A DNA stretch of 64,000 nucleotides from Leptasterias polaris (taxonomy: Eukaryota > Echinodermata > Asteroidea > Forcipulatida > Asteriidae): positions 5,914,001 to 5,978,000 of the forward strand of contig JAZGTN010000027.1 in NCBI GenBank assembly GCA_037783415.1, read 5' to 3'. The first letter of the stretch is position 1. The number at the start of each line of letters is the position of its first letter. The notes under the pieces were generated by a model. It was not told the origin of the DNA. It was given only the letters and a program-made list of their open reading frames with translations, and ran no database searches. This document shows, in pieces, positions 11,243-23,300 of this stretch. The position numbers and the translations under genes are program-made.

Positions 11243-11564
11243 CGTCTACTGGGAACTATCTATACCGACAGTCGCAGGGGGAGTTTTATGATGAATTCAA
11301 GACGTTTCATCCCAAAACCATTTCATCCCAATACCGTTTCATCCCAATACCGTTTCATCCCAATACCTTTTCATCCCAGTACCGTTTCATCCCAATACAC
11401 TTTCATATTATGCGTGTCATTGATCCGTGTGGATCGCGGTACGTATCGGGGATAAGTCGATGGATCTTTACTCATGCGCGGCGCGTGGTCCTATTTTTAA
11501 TTAGTTGGCAAAACTTAGTCCAGTTGGTAGTCTATTTATTTTTATTTTTTTCGATTGAAATATC

Positions 11565-11709
11565 CCAAGGAATATTATTGGCAAACACATTAAGATATAT
11601 TTCTATTTCTTTTAAGAACAATTAGGAAAAACAAACCAAGGAATATTATTGGCAAACAAGTTGAGGGGTTGAGATATATTTATATTTCTTTAAAGAACAA
11701 TTAGGAAAG
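11565..11709. repeat. Two tandem copies of a ~71-bp unit
   Basis: CCAAGGAATATTATTGGCAA to AAGAACAATTAGGAAA occurs twice with a short insertion in the second copy. Part of the interior of the 11.3-12.2 kb element. Confidence 0.85.
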
Positions 11710-11819
11710 ATGAATCAAATTTTTCATGCATACTAGGTCCCCTATATGTATTCTGTTCATTCAATTTTATTGCCGATAATAATAAAATTTATTTGAAAAT
11801 AGACACCGCGGTCAGGCAC

Positions 11820-11996
11820 GAGGGAAAGTTCCCGGTTTCCCAAGGCCTATACTACGCCGCGCCTTGCCGTTCCCGTCCCACCAACCCACAAAGGTGCATA
11901 GTCGTCGGAAAGTTCCCGGGGGTTTCCAAGGCCTATAATGCGGCACCCACGCCTTGCCGTTCCCGGCCCCGTCCCCGGTGCTACCAACTCACAAGT
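11820..11996. repeat. Two tandem copies of a GC-rich ~85-95-bp unit
   Basis: GGAAAGTTCCCGG, then CAAGGCCTATA, then CGCCTTGCCGTTCCCG occur twice. Much more GC-rich than its surroundings. Confidence 0.85.
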
Positions 11997-13184
11997 GTTT
12001 ATTCAACCAAGCATAGTGTATTGAATTTCAATTGGGATGAAACGGCACTGGGATGAAACGGTACTGGGATGAAAGTGCATTGGGATGAAACGGTCGCCGA
12101 AACTATTGGGATGAAACGGTCGCCGAAACTATTGGGATGAAACGGTTTTGGGATGAAACGTCCTGTTTCCGTTATGATATCGCAACTATTGATGAATAGA
12201 CTATTTTTGGCTTTGGCTTTTGCTTTGGATCCAGCTTTTAGGCTCTGTCAGTTTGAAGTGCTTTTGACACTGGCTTCAAACAGATGGATGGACCGCAAGC
12301 CCAAGCAATTGGTTTCAAAAACGGCCAAGGAATTGATGAAACTACCCAGATTTTGACTTAGAAGTTCTGTTGATTCAAATTTTTTAATTTTTATGTCAGC
12401 AAATCCTGAAAGGTAAAATTCAATTAGAGTGTAGACTGTCCATTCTTTTCTTCTGTTTCATTTGTTTTAATAAATTTGAATAATTCCTTCTTCATTACAT
12501 TGATATTCAACCAATAACACTCACTACAAATTATACAGACTAATTCAAAAATTCAAACTTTATGAGCAAACAACATTTAACTTTGAAAGATTACATTAAA
12601 TCTTAATTAGACGTAAAACAGTTCAAAAAAGCCAAATGCTCTAAAATTGATCTAATGATTGAACTACATGTAAATTGCAACGTTAATCAAACAAAACATT
12701 AATTTTTCATAACAGACCATCAAGGGAGAAACTGGATTGCACAACATTGCTTTTTAGTAGTTCAACAACTTCAAAAAACTCTTTGGCAATAGCACTAATA
12801 GGTACTCTTTAGAGAAAACAATATGTAATGGCAAATGCCATTTTTTTGGCAAAACCTCTTGAAAATTGTTTCCATCTTGTCATAGAATTTAGCTTTCTCC
12901 TAGACGACAATTTATACTTTGAGATAAAAATGATTCAATGAATTTTTCTAAGTAAATCAAAACTCTGCCACTCTAATATTACTACAATTATAAAAATCTG
13001 ATAATTGTGTATTTATACACTTTTTTATAAAAGGCATGAGGTGCTGAAGTAAATTATTGGCAAACAATTTCAACTTGAAATAAAACAAGTTTCATGGTAA
13101 ACTATGTTAATTTTTGTTCACCATTCCAATATGCCATTTGATTTTAATGATGTCTGGTACAATGAGTTTCTCGATAAGTCACAA

Positions 13185-13850
13185 TGCTCAACTTGAATTC
13201 CTAAAGACCACATCGAGTGTTACCATGTCACACATGCAGGTTAGGGGCAAGCTTTTTCATGGTACAGCTATATTAATTCATTTTCCCCAATTCAATAGGC
13301 CATTTGCCAGTTAGATTGTAATAGTGCATGGCCCCTAAAGGCTCAACAAGTGTTACTATATCACACATATGGTTATGGGCAAGCTTTTTCATGGTACAGC
13401 TATATTAATTCATTTTCCCCAATTCAATAGGCCATTTGCCAGTTAGATTGTAATAGTGCATGGCCCCTAAAGGCTCAACAAGTGTTACTATATCACACAT
13501 ATGGTTATGGGGCAAGCTTTTTCAGGGAACAGTTATATCCATTAGTTTTCCCGAATTCGATAGGCCATTTGCGAGTTAGATTGTTATGGTGCACGGTCCA
13601 TTAAAAGTGAATGCTCAACTTGAATTCCTATAAGACCACATCAAGTGTTACTATATCACACACATGGTTATAGGGCCAAGCTTTTTCAGGGTACAGCTAT
13701 ATTCATTAGTTTTCCCCAATTCAATTGGCCATTTGCAAGTTAGATTGCAATGGTGCACAGTCTGATGACACAAGTGAATGCTTAACTTGAATTCCTAAAG
13801 ACTACATTCAGTGTTGCTTTGTTACACACAGTTAGAGGCAAGCTTTTTCT
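13185..13850. repeat. Satellite-like tandem array, 130-165-bp units
   Basis: About five copies built around GGCAAGCTTTTTCATGGTAC and CAATTCAATAGGCCATTTGC. Two adjacent copies (about 13250-13380 and 13382-13512) are identical over a 132-bp period, so at least one duplication is recent; flanking copies are diverged and carry an extra AACTTGAATTCCTAAAGAC segment. Confidence 0.9.
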
Positions 13851-14236
13851 TAGTAACATTAAGAGATGACAAACGCCCATACACAATTCTCAATGAAATT
13901 TGTGTGGCACAAAAATACCAGTCTTTGCTGATCTGGAGGTTGCAATGCAAAAGCTTGCCCAGAACCATGTGACATAAGCACTGGATTTAGTCTCAGTAAT
14001 TCAACTTGAGCATCATTCAAATTCGGAAATGGCTTATTACTGATGCAGACTATTTGGTCCAACTTTCAACATGGTGTTTGTTCAGGGGACTTTAGAATTT
14101 AAGTCTTCTGACAGTATGAAACATTGTTGTAACATGCTTTGTCGAATAACAATTATTATAGCTAGGAGGTGCAATTTCCAGACCGATATCTCATTCTGTG
14201 AGATCTAAGACATTCTTTGAGAATACGTCAACTGAG

Positions 14237-14312
14237 CTATTCTTCTTTGCCTGGTTTGTTTGTAGGTTCTCTCTTTCTTCGATGCCACTGGTTCCACTCA
14301 CAAGCTCTGCGA
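14237..14312 (-). CDS. bHLH-HMG gene, exon 8 (end of HMG box, stop)
   Basis: Acceptor TTTTATTTAG. Reads RRACEWNQWHRRKREP and a short charged tail, then TAG. This frame is the only one that both fits the incoming phase and continues the third HMG helix. Confidence 0.88.
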
Positions 14313-17300
14313 CTAAATAAAAGAGTAGAATTCAAAGATAACAATTTATAACTGAATAATTTTTTTTTTGAGTGCCAGTTGGAATTCTTTCAAATTGCAA
14401 TGGTCATTCACTTTTGTGTATTGAATGAAAACTCTTGTACTGATGAGAAAATGTTACCAATTGATGGAAAACAAAAACAGACTGAAAAACACAAATTTCT
14501 CTGTATCTTTATGTGACCCAACAGTTTGGTTGTTTGTACAAGTAAGTTTATTGATCAGCAAAAAAAAGGGTTGATAGGTAAGTAGGACAAGGGTGGGAAA
14601 GGATCACTGTAATAAAGTCTGATAGAAGCTTGAAATACTTGTTAACACATTGATAGTCGGACTGTAAAGTAAGCTGGGCTCAGGCCGACCACACTGGCCA
14701 TGCTGTGGGTATAAAACCTTCAGTCTGTGGCTGTTGCTAGGGCAACCAGTGGGCCTTCCCTTGCACCACCATCACCACCCAGTATACTGTTAAAGGGGCA
14801 GTGCACTTAAAGTGCCTGGTCACATTTATTTAAATCCTACTTGGTTAGGAAAATTCTGACAGCTGTCAGAAATCTTCATGTCATCTCAACTTCAAAAACC
14901 TTGGCTAAGATAATAGACTTTTTGTTTGTGCCATGACAGCTGCAAGTTTTGCCAGCTTTGGTTGGTAAAGTACAGGCTGCCAAAAACACACAAACTTATC
15001 ATTTAATACAATAATGCTATCAAATTACCCACATCATAATATCACCAATAAATCCAAACCAAAAGTACGCCTATATATCCTTCATAAAAAGAGTATTTTT
15101 AAAAAGGTTAAATATATTATTAAAAATGACAAATTTATGCCAAACCAGTTTATACATTTTGTGATATTATACTCAAGGCCACCCCATCAGTGTTTGTAAA
15201 CAAAAAAAAGCTCTTAAAAGAGACTTGTATGCCTGACCCAATAACGGTTGTGCAGTACTGAAACCCTCAAACTCACACAAAACCAGGATGGGAAACAGAA
15301 GTGAGTTCAGGATAAAGCTTTGAGGAGGAGCCTTACCTGTAGTGTTTCTTGGAGTCTCCTGGAAGTTCTTTCCACACCTGGCTCAATAATTTTGTAATAT
15401 CACGTCCTTGCAATTCGGGCCACTTGCTATGAGTAAACGACCAATAAATAAATTTGATTAAAATTGAACAGTATTTAGCTGTGAAAACTTACATTAAATC
15501 AGGCATATGGAAAGCTTTATGCAAGTCATAACCTGGTGTAATTTGGCTCAAATAAATTCTTGAAAATATTACAAAAAAACGAAGGAAATATTTTAAGTTG
15601 ATTTTATAGTATCTTAATTGAATCTAATAAAAAAAAGTCACTTCCCATGGGAAACTTTGGAGCACCAGGTGGCCTGCAGCAGAAATACCACGTAAAAGTC
15701 CCAATTGTTAAAGTCGTTCTGAGCACGTGCATTTTTTTCAAAAACAATGGATTTACCCATTATATGTAAGTCTTCTATCACCTATTTAGCATCCCCATCC
15801 CATTGATCATGATAATATTTCAAAAGCAAGTTGACACCAACACAACAGTCATTTCCCAAATGTTTTCTTGTCTAAGGGTTTTGATCATATCTCATGAGGA
15901 TGGACTGAAGGTACTCCAATGATGCACCCTCTAAACAATGTTGGTTTAATATTGAATAAGCCATTAAACAGTCAAGTTTCTTTCCATCTATCTCTAACAT
16001 TCCCCCAAAAAATTCAATCTGCAAAATGTTTGGCCATCGTGACTTACTCCCTGAATTTGGGATGGTTAACTTTGGTGAAGAGTTGATATCCGTTAATCCA
16101 AGAGCGGCGCAAGGAGCAGCCATAGCTAGCTGTGGAGGTCAAGACGGGAGACTCACTACCAAGGGGACTCCCTAAAGGACTCTCAGACTCCTCAAACTGA
16201 AGAAAATTTGCATCTACCACCAATGTTTGGGCGATGGATACTGTAGCTCGGTTATTCTACAAGAAAAAAATATGAAACAATTTGAAGAAAACTTAATATT
16301 TTCTTAGTTTTACCAGCTTGATGGCCAATTCTGTGGACTGATATGTTTCTTATAACAGGGCCATTCATACAAAATGACAGAGAAAAAGTTAAAAGTTGCT
16401 TCAATTTATATCGACAGTGGATTTGAAAAACCAAACATATCACAGCAACAGCAAAAAATATATCAAATGAGGCATTGGAATTTGTTTACCAAACACAAAC
16501 AAAATACTATTCAGTCTACCAAAAAGGCAAACTCTCCCACAATTGAGTCTGGTTTGAACCTATAAGATGAGTTGTTTCTAAAGAAAATGTTCAATACCAA
16601 CCTGCAGTACCATGTGTGAAGAAGCTCCATAGATTGCAACCTGTTGGAAAGGTGGAGCTGTTGGTGCAGTATCGTTGGATCCAGTAGTGGCTGGTTGAAT
16701 GGGAACATAACGCTGAGGGGTGCTCTTGCTCTGTTCCGTGGTTGTCGATGTGGATGCTCCAGTGGCCTGACTTGAAGTGGCAGTTGTTACATAACTGGGT
16801 GCTGTCTCACATGCAGTGGTTATCTGTGCCGTTTCAAGAGGCTGGGTAGGTGGTACTGTGGTATGATGCGAGATGGTATTTGGCAAGATATTGGAATGAC
16901 GGTGAGGAAAAGTCTTTGGGGCTAGAGTCATGAAAGTGTTGTTGGTGGACATGGCTGTGGCAGTGGCCATGGTTGCTTGAGTAGATAGCACAGGAGCAGC
17001 ATAATAATAAGCTGTTGTCTTGTCAGCCGAGGTTGGAACTGGCAATGTGGATGTGGGAGCTACTTCTTGAGTAGTTGGCATGAAAGTGAATTTCTCTGAA
17101 TCATGCTGTGTCAATGAAGATGAAATAACATTTGGGCTATGGAGAGGAGTATTCTCAAATGAAGTAATCGACATCTTCTGAACTGGCATGGTAGATGCTG
17201 CTGTCGACTGACCTACAACAGTGTTTGAAAATAGCAGAGGTGCTACCCTGCTTGCGGTGGTTGTTCTCATGTGCTGAGTTGGTATGATTTTGCTGGTAGC

Positions 17301-20300
17301 TGTTGTATAATATATCTGAGTGTTAGGTAGGACTGTGGTGTAACGAAGAGATACTGTTTTGCCAGAGGATAACAATGCTGAGTTCTCGTTGGGTGTGCTT
17401 GAGGCTACAGAGCAATGATGCACTTGTGCATCTGGCACGACAGTATGTTGTTCCGGTACCACGGTTGTCCGGAAGGTTGTAGCTGGCAAGTTTGTTGCTG
17501 ATGTGTTCTTTTGCATCTCAGTAGTTGGCAAGAAAGTTAAGTAACGATGAGATCCAAAATTGCTGGTTTGAGATGTCCAGGTGTTCCCGATTGGGAGATT
17601 GGCAGGTTTTTTTGACTGATGCACTGGTGCAACAGGATAGACTGTGGAGTAATGAAGCAGAGCTGTCTCACAGGAATTTGGGGTCTGTGGGGTCTGTGGG
17701 GTTGTGGCTGCTTGTGAATGCTGTGCAAGGGTAGATGGCATGAAAGTAAAAGACTGAAGTGGTTCAGTCTTTCTTGACGATATCTGCAGCTTTGTCGGAG
17801 TTGGCTGGAGTGTTGGTACTGTTGATGGAGTCACGATGGAAGTTGGCAATATGATGGAATAATGAAGAGGCTTATTTTCATTAGCTTTGGGCATCTTTAT
17901 GATATGTGATGGCAATGTAGCACTTGTTGTGATTGACTGGTTTACAAGAGCAGTTGGCATGACTGTAGAGTATTGGTTAGGAACTATTTCTGCAGTTGCT
18001 GTGGTCATCATGTTTGAGGAAAGCAAGGAAGATGCTTCTGCTGGCTGGTACACAAGGGAAGCAGATGAGGTCAAGAAACGATAAGGTCTTGTGGTAGTTG
18101 TATCATTGGAAGCCATTCCCATGAGAGAGGTAGACTCAGCTGAAGGATTACATACTGAAGATGTGGAGTCAATTACATTGGAACATGGAAGAGCAATTGA
18201 TGTAGCTATCATTGGTTGAGTTATTTCCTTTGTTTGCATCTCATGAGAACAGCCACGATCAGCATTCTGGCTCAAAGTGGTCTCCTTAGTTTTCCAAGTG
18301 GGCATTGTGGTTGAGGTAGCGATGGACTTGTGTAAATGGTTACCAGAGTTCTGGTGATCAATCTGGCAAAAACTGCCATGACAGTCATTAGTACGAAGAT
18401 AGCCTGGTTCCATATCATGAGTCTTCACCTGTGAAGTCATGGTCTCTGAAGGATCAACTTCAGAGGATTCCATTGGTTGGTCGAAATATTCCCCAACTGA
18501 GGAAAGCTCACTTGCATGACTGGGTAGGCTTGCTTCACTATTGATACCTGTGAAATTTGATTGATGGGAATTGGCAGAGTAAGAATGTTCTAGGTGATTA
18601 GCACATGGAGTCTGGAAAATTGTTTCTCCCTCATCAGAATCTTCATTAGATCCTGATTTAGGAGAAGCAGGCACATCAGCTGGTTTAAACGTATCAGCAA
18701 GTATTGAGTAGGCTGAATCAGGTGAGGAATCTGCACTGATATAGTAATCCAGAAGTTTCTTCCTCTGCTCTCTGTCAAGAGATGTCGATGGAGCATGGCC
18801 TAATGATGCTGTCTTCCTCTGACAAAGGTTTTTCATATTGCGACGCTGGGATGACTTGCGCGAAACAATGGGAAGAGAATTTGATGACCCCTTTGGTACT
18901 TGTTTAATAGTGCAGAGATTGTCAATTTCTGCTGAGGCACTTTTTCTGAGGGACAATGGCTCTTCATCAACAACTAATTCCTCTTGGTCACTTTCAAACA
19001 CATCTTCCTTTTGAGGAGTTGCAGGACCGGGATCCATGTGGGGAACCTCCTCACGGTTACCTCCTAGATCTGTGTGGGGAACATTCTTGGAGTAACCTCC
19101 TGGATCATTGTTGGGAATCTTCTTAGAGTAACTTCCAGGATTTGTGTGAGGAACATCCACAGAGGAAACCTCTGGATCTGTGTGGGGAACCCTCTCGGAG
19201 TAATTGTGGGGAACATCTTCACAGTAAACTCCTAGATCTGTGTGGGGAACATTCTTGGAGTAACATCCTGGATCATTGTTGGGAATCTTCTTAGAGTAAC
19301 TTCCAGGATTTGTGTAAGGAACATCCACAGAGGAAACGTCTGGATCTGTGTGGGGAACCCTCTTGGAGTAACCTCTTGGATTATTGTGGGGAACCATCTC
19401 TGAGTAACTTCCAGGATCCCTGTGGGGAACATCATCAGAGTAATCTCCTACATCTGTGTGGGAAACCTTTTTGGAGTAACTTTCTGGATTATTGTGGGGC
19501 ACCTTCCTAGAGTAACTTCCAGGATCCGTGTGTGGAACATCTAGATCCGTGGTCGAAGCCCCCTTAGTAGAGTAACCTCCTGGATCCATGTGGGGATCAG
19601 GAAAAACCTCCTTAGAGTAACCTCCTGGATCAGAGTGGGGAAGCTTTTTATGAATCTTAGAGTAACATCCTGGATCTGTGTGGGGAACCTCCTTAGAAAA
19701 ACCACCTGCAGGCTCATCTTGGGTATCGCAAGTTTTTAGTTTCTCATTAGGAGTCTTTTTTGATCGTAAGCCAGAGTACCTCGGCGTTGGTGTTTGAGGT
19801 GTCCTCACTTTGTTTGGTTTCAATGCCAACTTTTCAGCCTGCTGATTGGGGGAGACAATCTTAGCTGACTTTTTGATATCACGTAGTAGTTTGGGACTGA
19901 TCGGAGTGGATGCAGGAATTTTCAGTTCTTTTCCATCTAAATCAAATTCAATCGAGATTGTAAAGATTAGATACGTTTAAAAAAAAATAATCTTAAGAGC
20001 TTTGAAGTTGTTATTTTTTTGTCCAAACTAATGGCAGTTTCATTAACTTTCTTACCAAAAGGTTTAGAATAAATATGTAAACTTACTGAATGTTGGAACA
20101 AGTCTATTATGTACTTTTTTTTTCCAAGTAACAAAATTAAATAATGATTGCACTTTGACTTTCTAGAACAAGCTTTCATCGCTTACCAAATGTTGCCTTC
20201 AGTGGTACATTGAAGCTCAACCGGCAATCTTCTCTCTTCTGCTCAATAATTCCGTCTGAGCAGAGATTATTAATTTTGTATTGCAGGAAATCAATGTAGT

Positions 20301-23300
20301 CGTTGGCCTTTCGTAAAACATTGAACTGTGTTTAAAAAATAAGTCCCAAATGTTGATTTAAATTACAAGAAATCTTGACTGATCCACTAACAAATATGAA
20401 TGATGATGAGGTGGTAAAGGTTGTTACAACTGTATAACTTTCTTACAAAACGTTTTTAGTATTAAAGTGTTGATTCTATATTGTTGGATGAGTCCACGAG
20501 TGGGTTTGGGTCAGAAACACAGACCCCTTTCTGACATTACGAGATCTATTTTGTTTTTATTTTCAAAGTGAATGTCAAGGAAACATTTCATTTGACATTC
20601 AGGTGTGTTTTTTGGCATAACTTATTTGTTTCATTTAATCCCAACTGCAAATAATTTTATAAGAATTGTTTTTATGGCCATCAGGTGTTTTCTAGGCATG
20701 CTGCTAAATACATAAAAATGCTCAGAACCCTTGCCCGCCAACCCCCCAAATGAAATTTTAAAAATGCACAAATGAATGGTTAAATAAGCAAAGCAAAGCG
20801 TCCTTTATAAGAACACTAATAATAATTTGGGAGGCAAATCATCCTTACTAACAGCTAAGAAGCTGAACTGCGAAGGACACAGCTATACCACATTCGAGAA
20901 GCAGGCATGCGAGGGCGCGTTTGGCAGCCGGCCACATCAACCCATATATGACTACGGAGCACAGCCAGAGATGGAAAGTGTTTGATTTTGTTTTGGCAGA
21001 CATTTGGACTGCTGACATGCATATTCACCCAGACAATCTATTTCATGCACAGCCATGCACCTACCGTGCTCTGCAAAGAGGGACAAATGGTACAAGAATG
21101 CATGCTTGAAACCTCCCTTTTCCCAAGGGCTTATGTGTATATTTTCTCACAAGACAACAGCAAATCCCGGTGCTTATTATGAGAAGCTTTGTTGTCTTTC
21201 CCTTGTCAAGTCAGGGTTTCGTTGTGACAACTACTTTCTCAAAGGAAAATTATTACTCAAAAAAGTTCCGGAAAATAAAGCCATGCAGAGGCACAGAAAA
21301 GATTTTTGAATACCAACGAGAAGTGGTTGGAGGGACATTATGTAGTGCTGGGATCCTATTTAGTGAGATCATAGGGTCAAATTTGTGAACAAAATCACTC
21401 ATTTTGTAAATTCACCCTGCTCGTACCTTAGTGACATTCCTGTACACATCACCAGGTGGCAATACCTTCACGAGTTCCTGTATGGCATCATTCAAACTCT
21501 GATGACGCTGTCTACTCCGCAAACAATTGAGAAAATCAGTGTTAATATTGCTTCACAAAGGTACATTTTACTGCCTTAATTGACTTGGTTAAAAGATTTA
21601 AATCCATATCCACTTCAGGACTCAAAATTAACACTGGACTGCTGGCCCGAGGCCAGTGGTTTTAGCATCAGGAAAGTAAACTTACAACCACAAAGGTCAG
21701 GCGGTCTTGTGTTTTTGAATAATAATCACTAACCTCATTTGTAAAATCATGTTCAAATGTTGACTTTGAGTCCGATAAATATCTTTCATTTCTGTTTAGT
21801 GTGAAAGTAAAACCCAAAAGACAAATGAGATATCTTTTCTTAGTGCCTTTTCAAATAAAAAACAGTTTAATTGTGACACTGTATAGATTTTTTCTCATTT
21901 TGATTGAAAAACTAGTCTTGAACAATTGTTCTAAATTACAAGCCCTGTCATCTTGTGAATTTTTTCCCTGAATTTGAGTTTTGCACCTCCGGAAATTTAT
22001 CACCTTGCGAAAAACTTCCAGCAAATTCATAAAGTAGCATCTTTGAATATTACCCAAATAATCATTGTGAACTTCAGAAAATCAATAGCCCCTTGCATAT
22101 GCCATCATCATTGTGACGTCAAACAATGAAAACATGTAGGAATGTATGTGGCATGCAAAACTCTCACCCAACAGTAGGTCTAGGCTAGCTTAGGTAGGTC
22201 TTCCTTTGACCTCAGTGAGGGCACTGTTTGAGCTTGTGATGTCATATGCAAGGGGTCTATTCAACTTCTCACCTCTCATGTACCCTATGTAGAGCTCTCC
22301 TCTCCTCAGACATGTTTTTCCTTAATTCACCTGCTCTGTTAAACAAAGACTCCTCTCTTTCATCACTCTTCTGTTCTTCATCTTCAGTTGAATGCTTACT
22401 CCTCTTTTTCTTTATTGATGGAGACTTCCTGTGCATCCTCCTCTTCCTCCTCTTGGACCTGACATAATCTTCTGCCAAGGGTTTGTTCGGAACAGATCCA
22501 TCTGGTTGATCAGTGAACTTTGACCTTGCCTCATCGGAAACTGAAGCACCTCCTGCATCTAATGAGGAAAATTGCTCGCATCTGATTTTTAGCTTTTTGG
22601 AAGACTTTGTGACCTTTGTGCTTAACTGTAAGTGAAAGCAAATGGGAAAAAAGCTTTAAAAAGTTTTATTACTAAGTTTTGTGGAACAAATTTAGTAATA
22701 ATACTTAGTAGTGTTTTTTCCAACATTCTACAAAAAATGCAAATAAAATTTCCAAATACTAACACGTACATGGTCAGTCCATGGAGGTAGTGCTAGTGGT
22801 CAGTTGTAGGTCTTTAGAGATAGTAAGAGGGATGTGACACTTAAGAGCTACAATTATCGCAGCTGAGCGTTAAACTGCCTTATAGTAATATAAATGACAA
22901 CCACAAAGACTTTTCTGAATATGATTAACATGGATGTTGTTTTTAATTTATATATCGTAGGACGCCCTGTATTCAGGGCGTCCCTGAAATCGAGGCAAAT
23001 CTTTTACCTCTCTGCGCGCGATGTAAACAGTCCCTAGATACAATTTTTGTGGTTTGACTTGCCAAGCAAAGAGTCTCCTCTCATTTGACCAAAACTTAGA
23101 AACATGTAAGGCTCCACTGGTTAGTTGCACTTGTAAATGCAAAAAGTTGTGGTATTTTAGGCATTTCTGCAAGGTACAAAAATATGTCATATTGTCGGGG
23201 CAATAAAAAAAAAATTCCCACCGAAAAAGTTTCATCAAACACTTTTTCAATTCACAATTCACGATGATCAAATCATGTGACTGAACATTCTGCTGAGCAT

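Larger units (their letters stand above)
11301..12162. mobile_element. Non-coding element with inverted arrays of a 16-bp unit
   Basis: The left end is six copies of (G/A)TTTCATCCCAATACC in tandem (11301-11400). The right end is seven copies of its reverse complement (12029-12162), some spaced by GTCGCCGAAACTAT. The outermost units match each other better than the inner ones (GACGTTTCATCCCAAAACC on both sides). The interior holds two local tandem duplications and no coding frame. No clear target duplication; TTATGAT lies 8-9 bp outside both ends, which could be one if the true termini are slightly further out. Confidence 0.75.
10673..14236. other. Intergenic region between HAO and the bHLH-HMG gene
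   Basis: Contains the HAO upstream region (a CCGCAGCCGCAGCAGCCGCAG run at about 10720-10741), a small MITE, the 11.3-12.2 kb element and a tandem repeat array. From 12360 to 13080 it is plain AT-rich DNA. I see no convincing gene. Confidence 0.55.

Noticed and set aside
22948..23271. 107-codon minus frame in intron 1 of the bHLH-HMG gene
   Set aside because: No start context, no splice phase that fits, and no recognisable domain.
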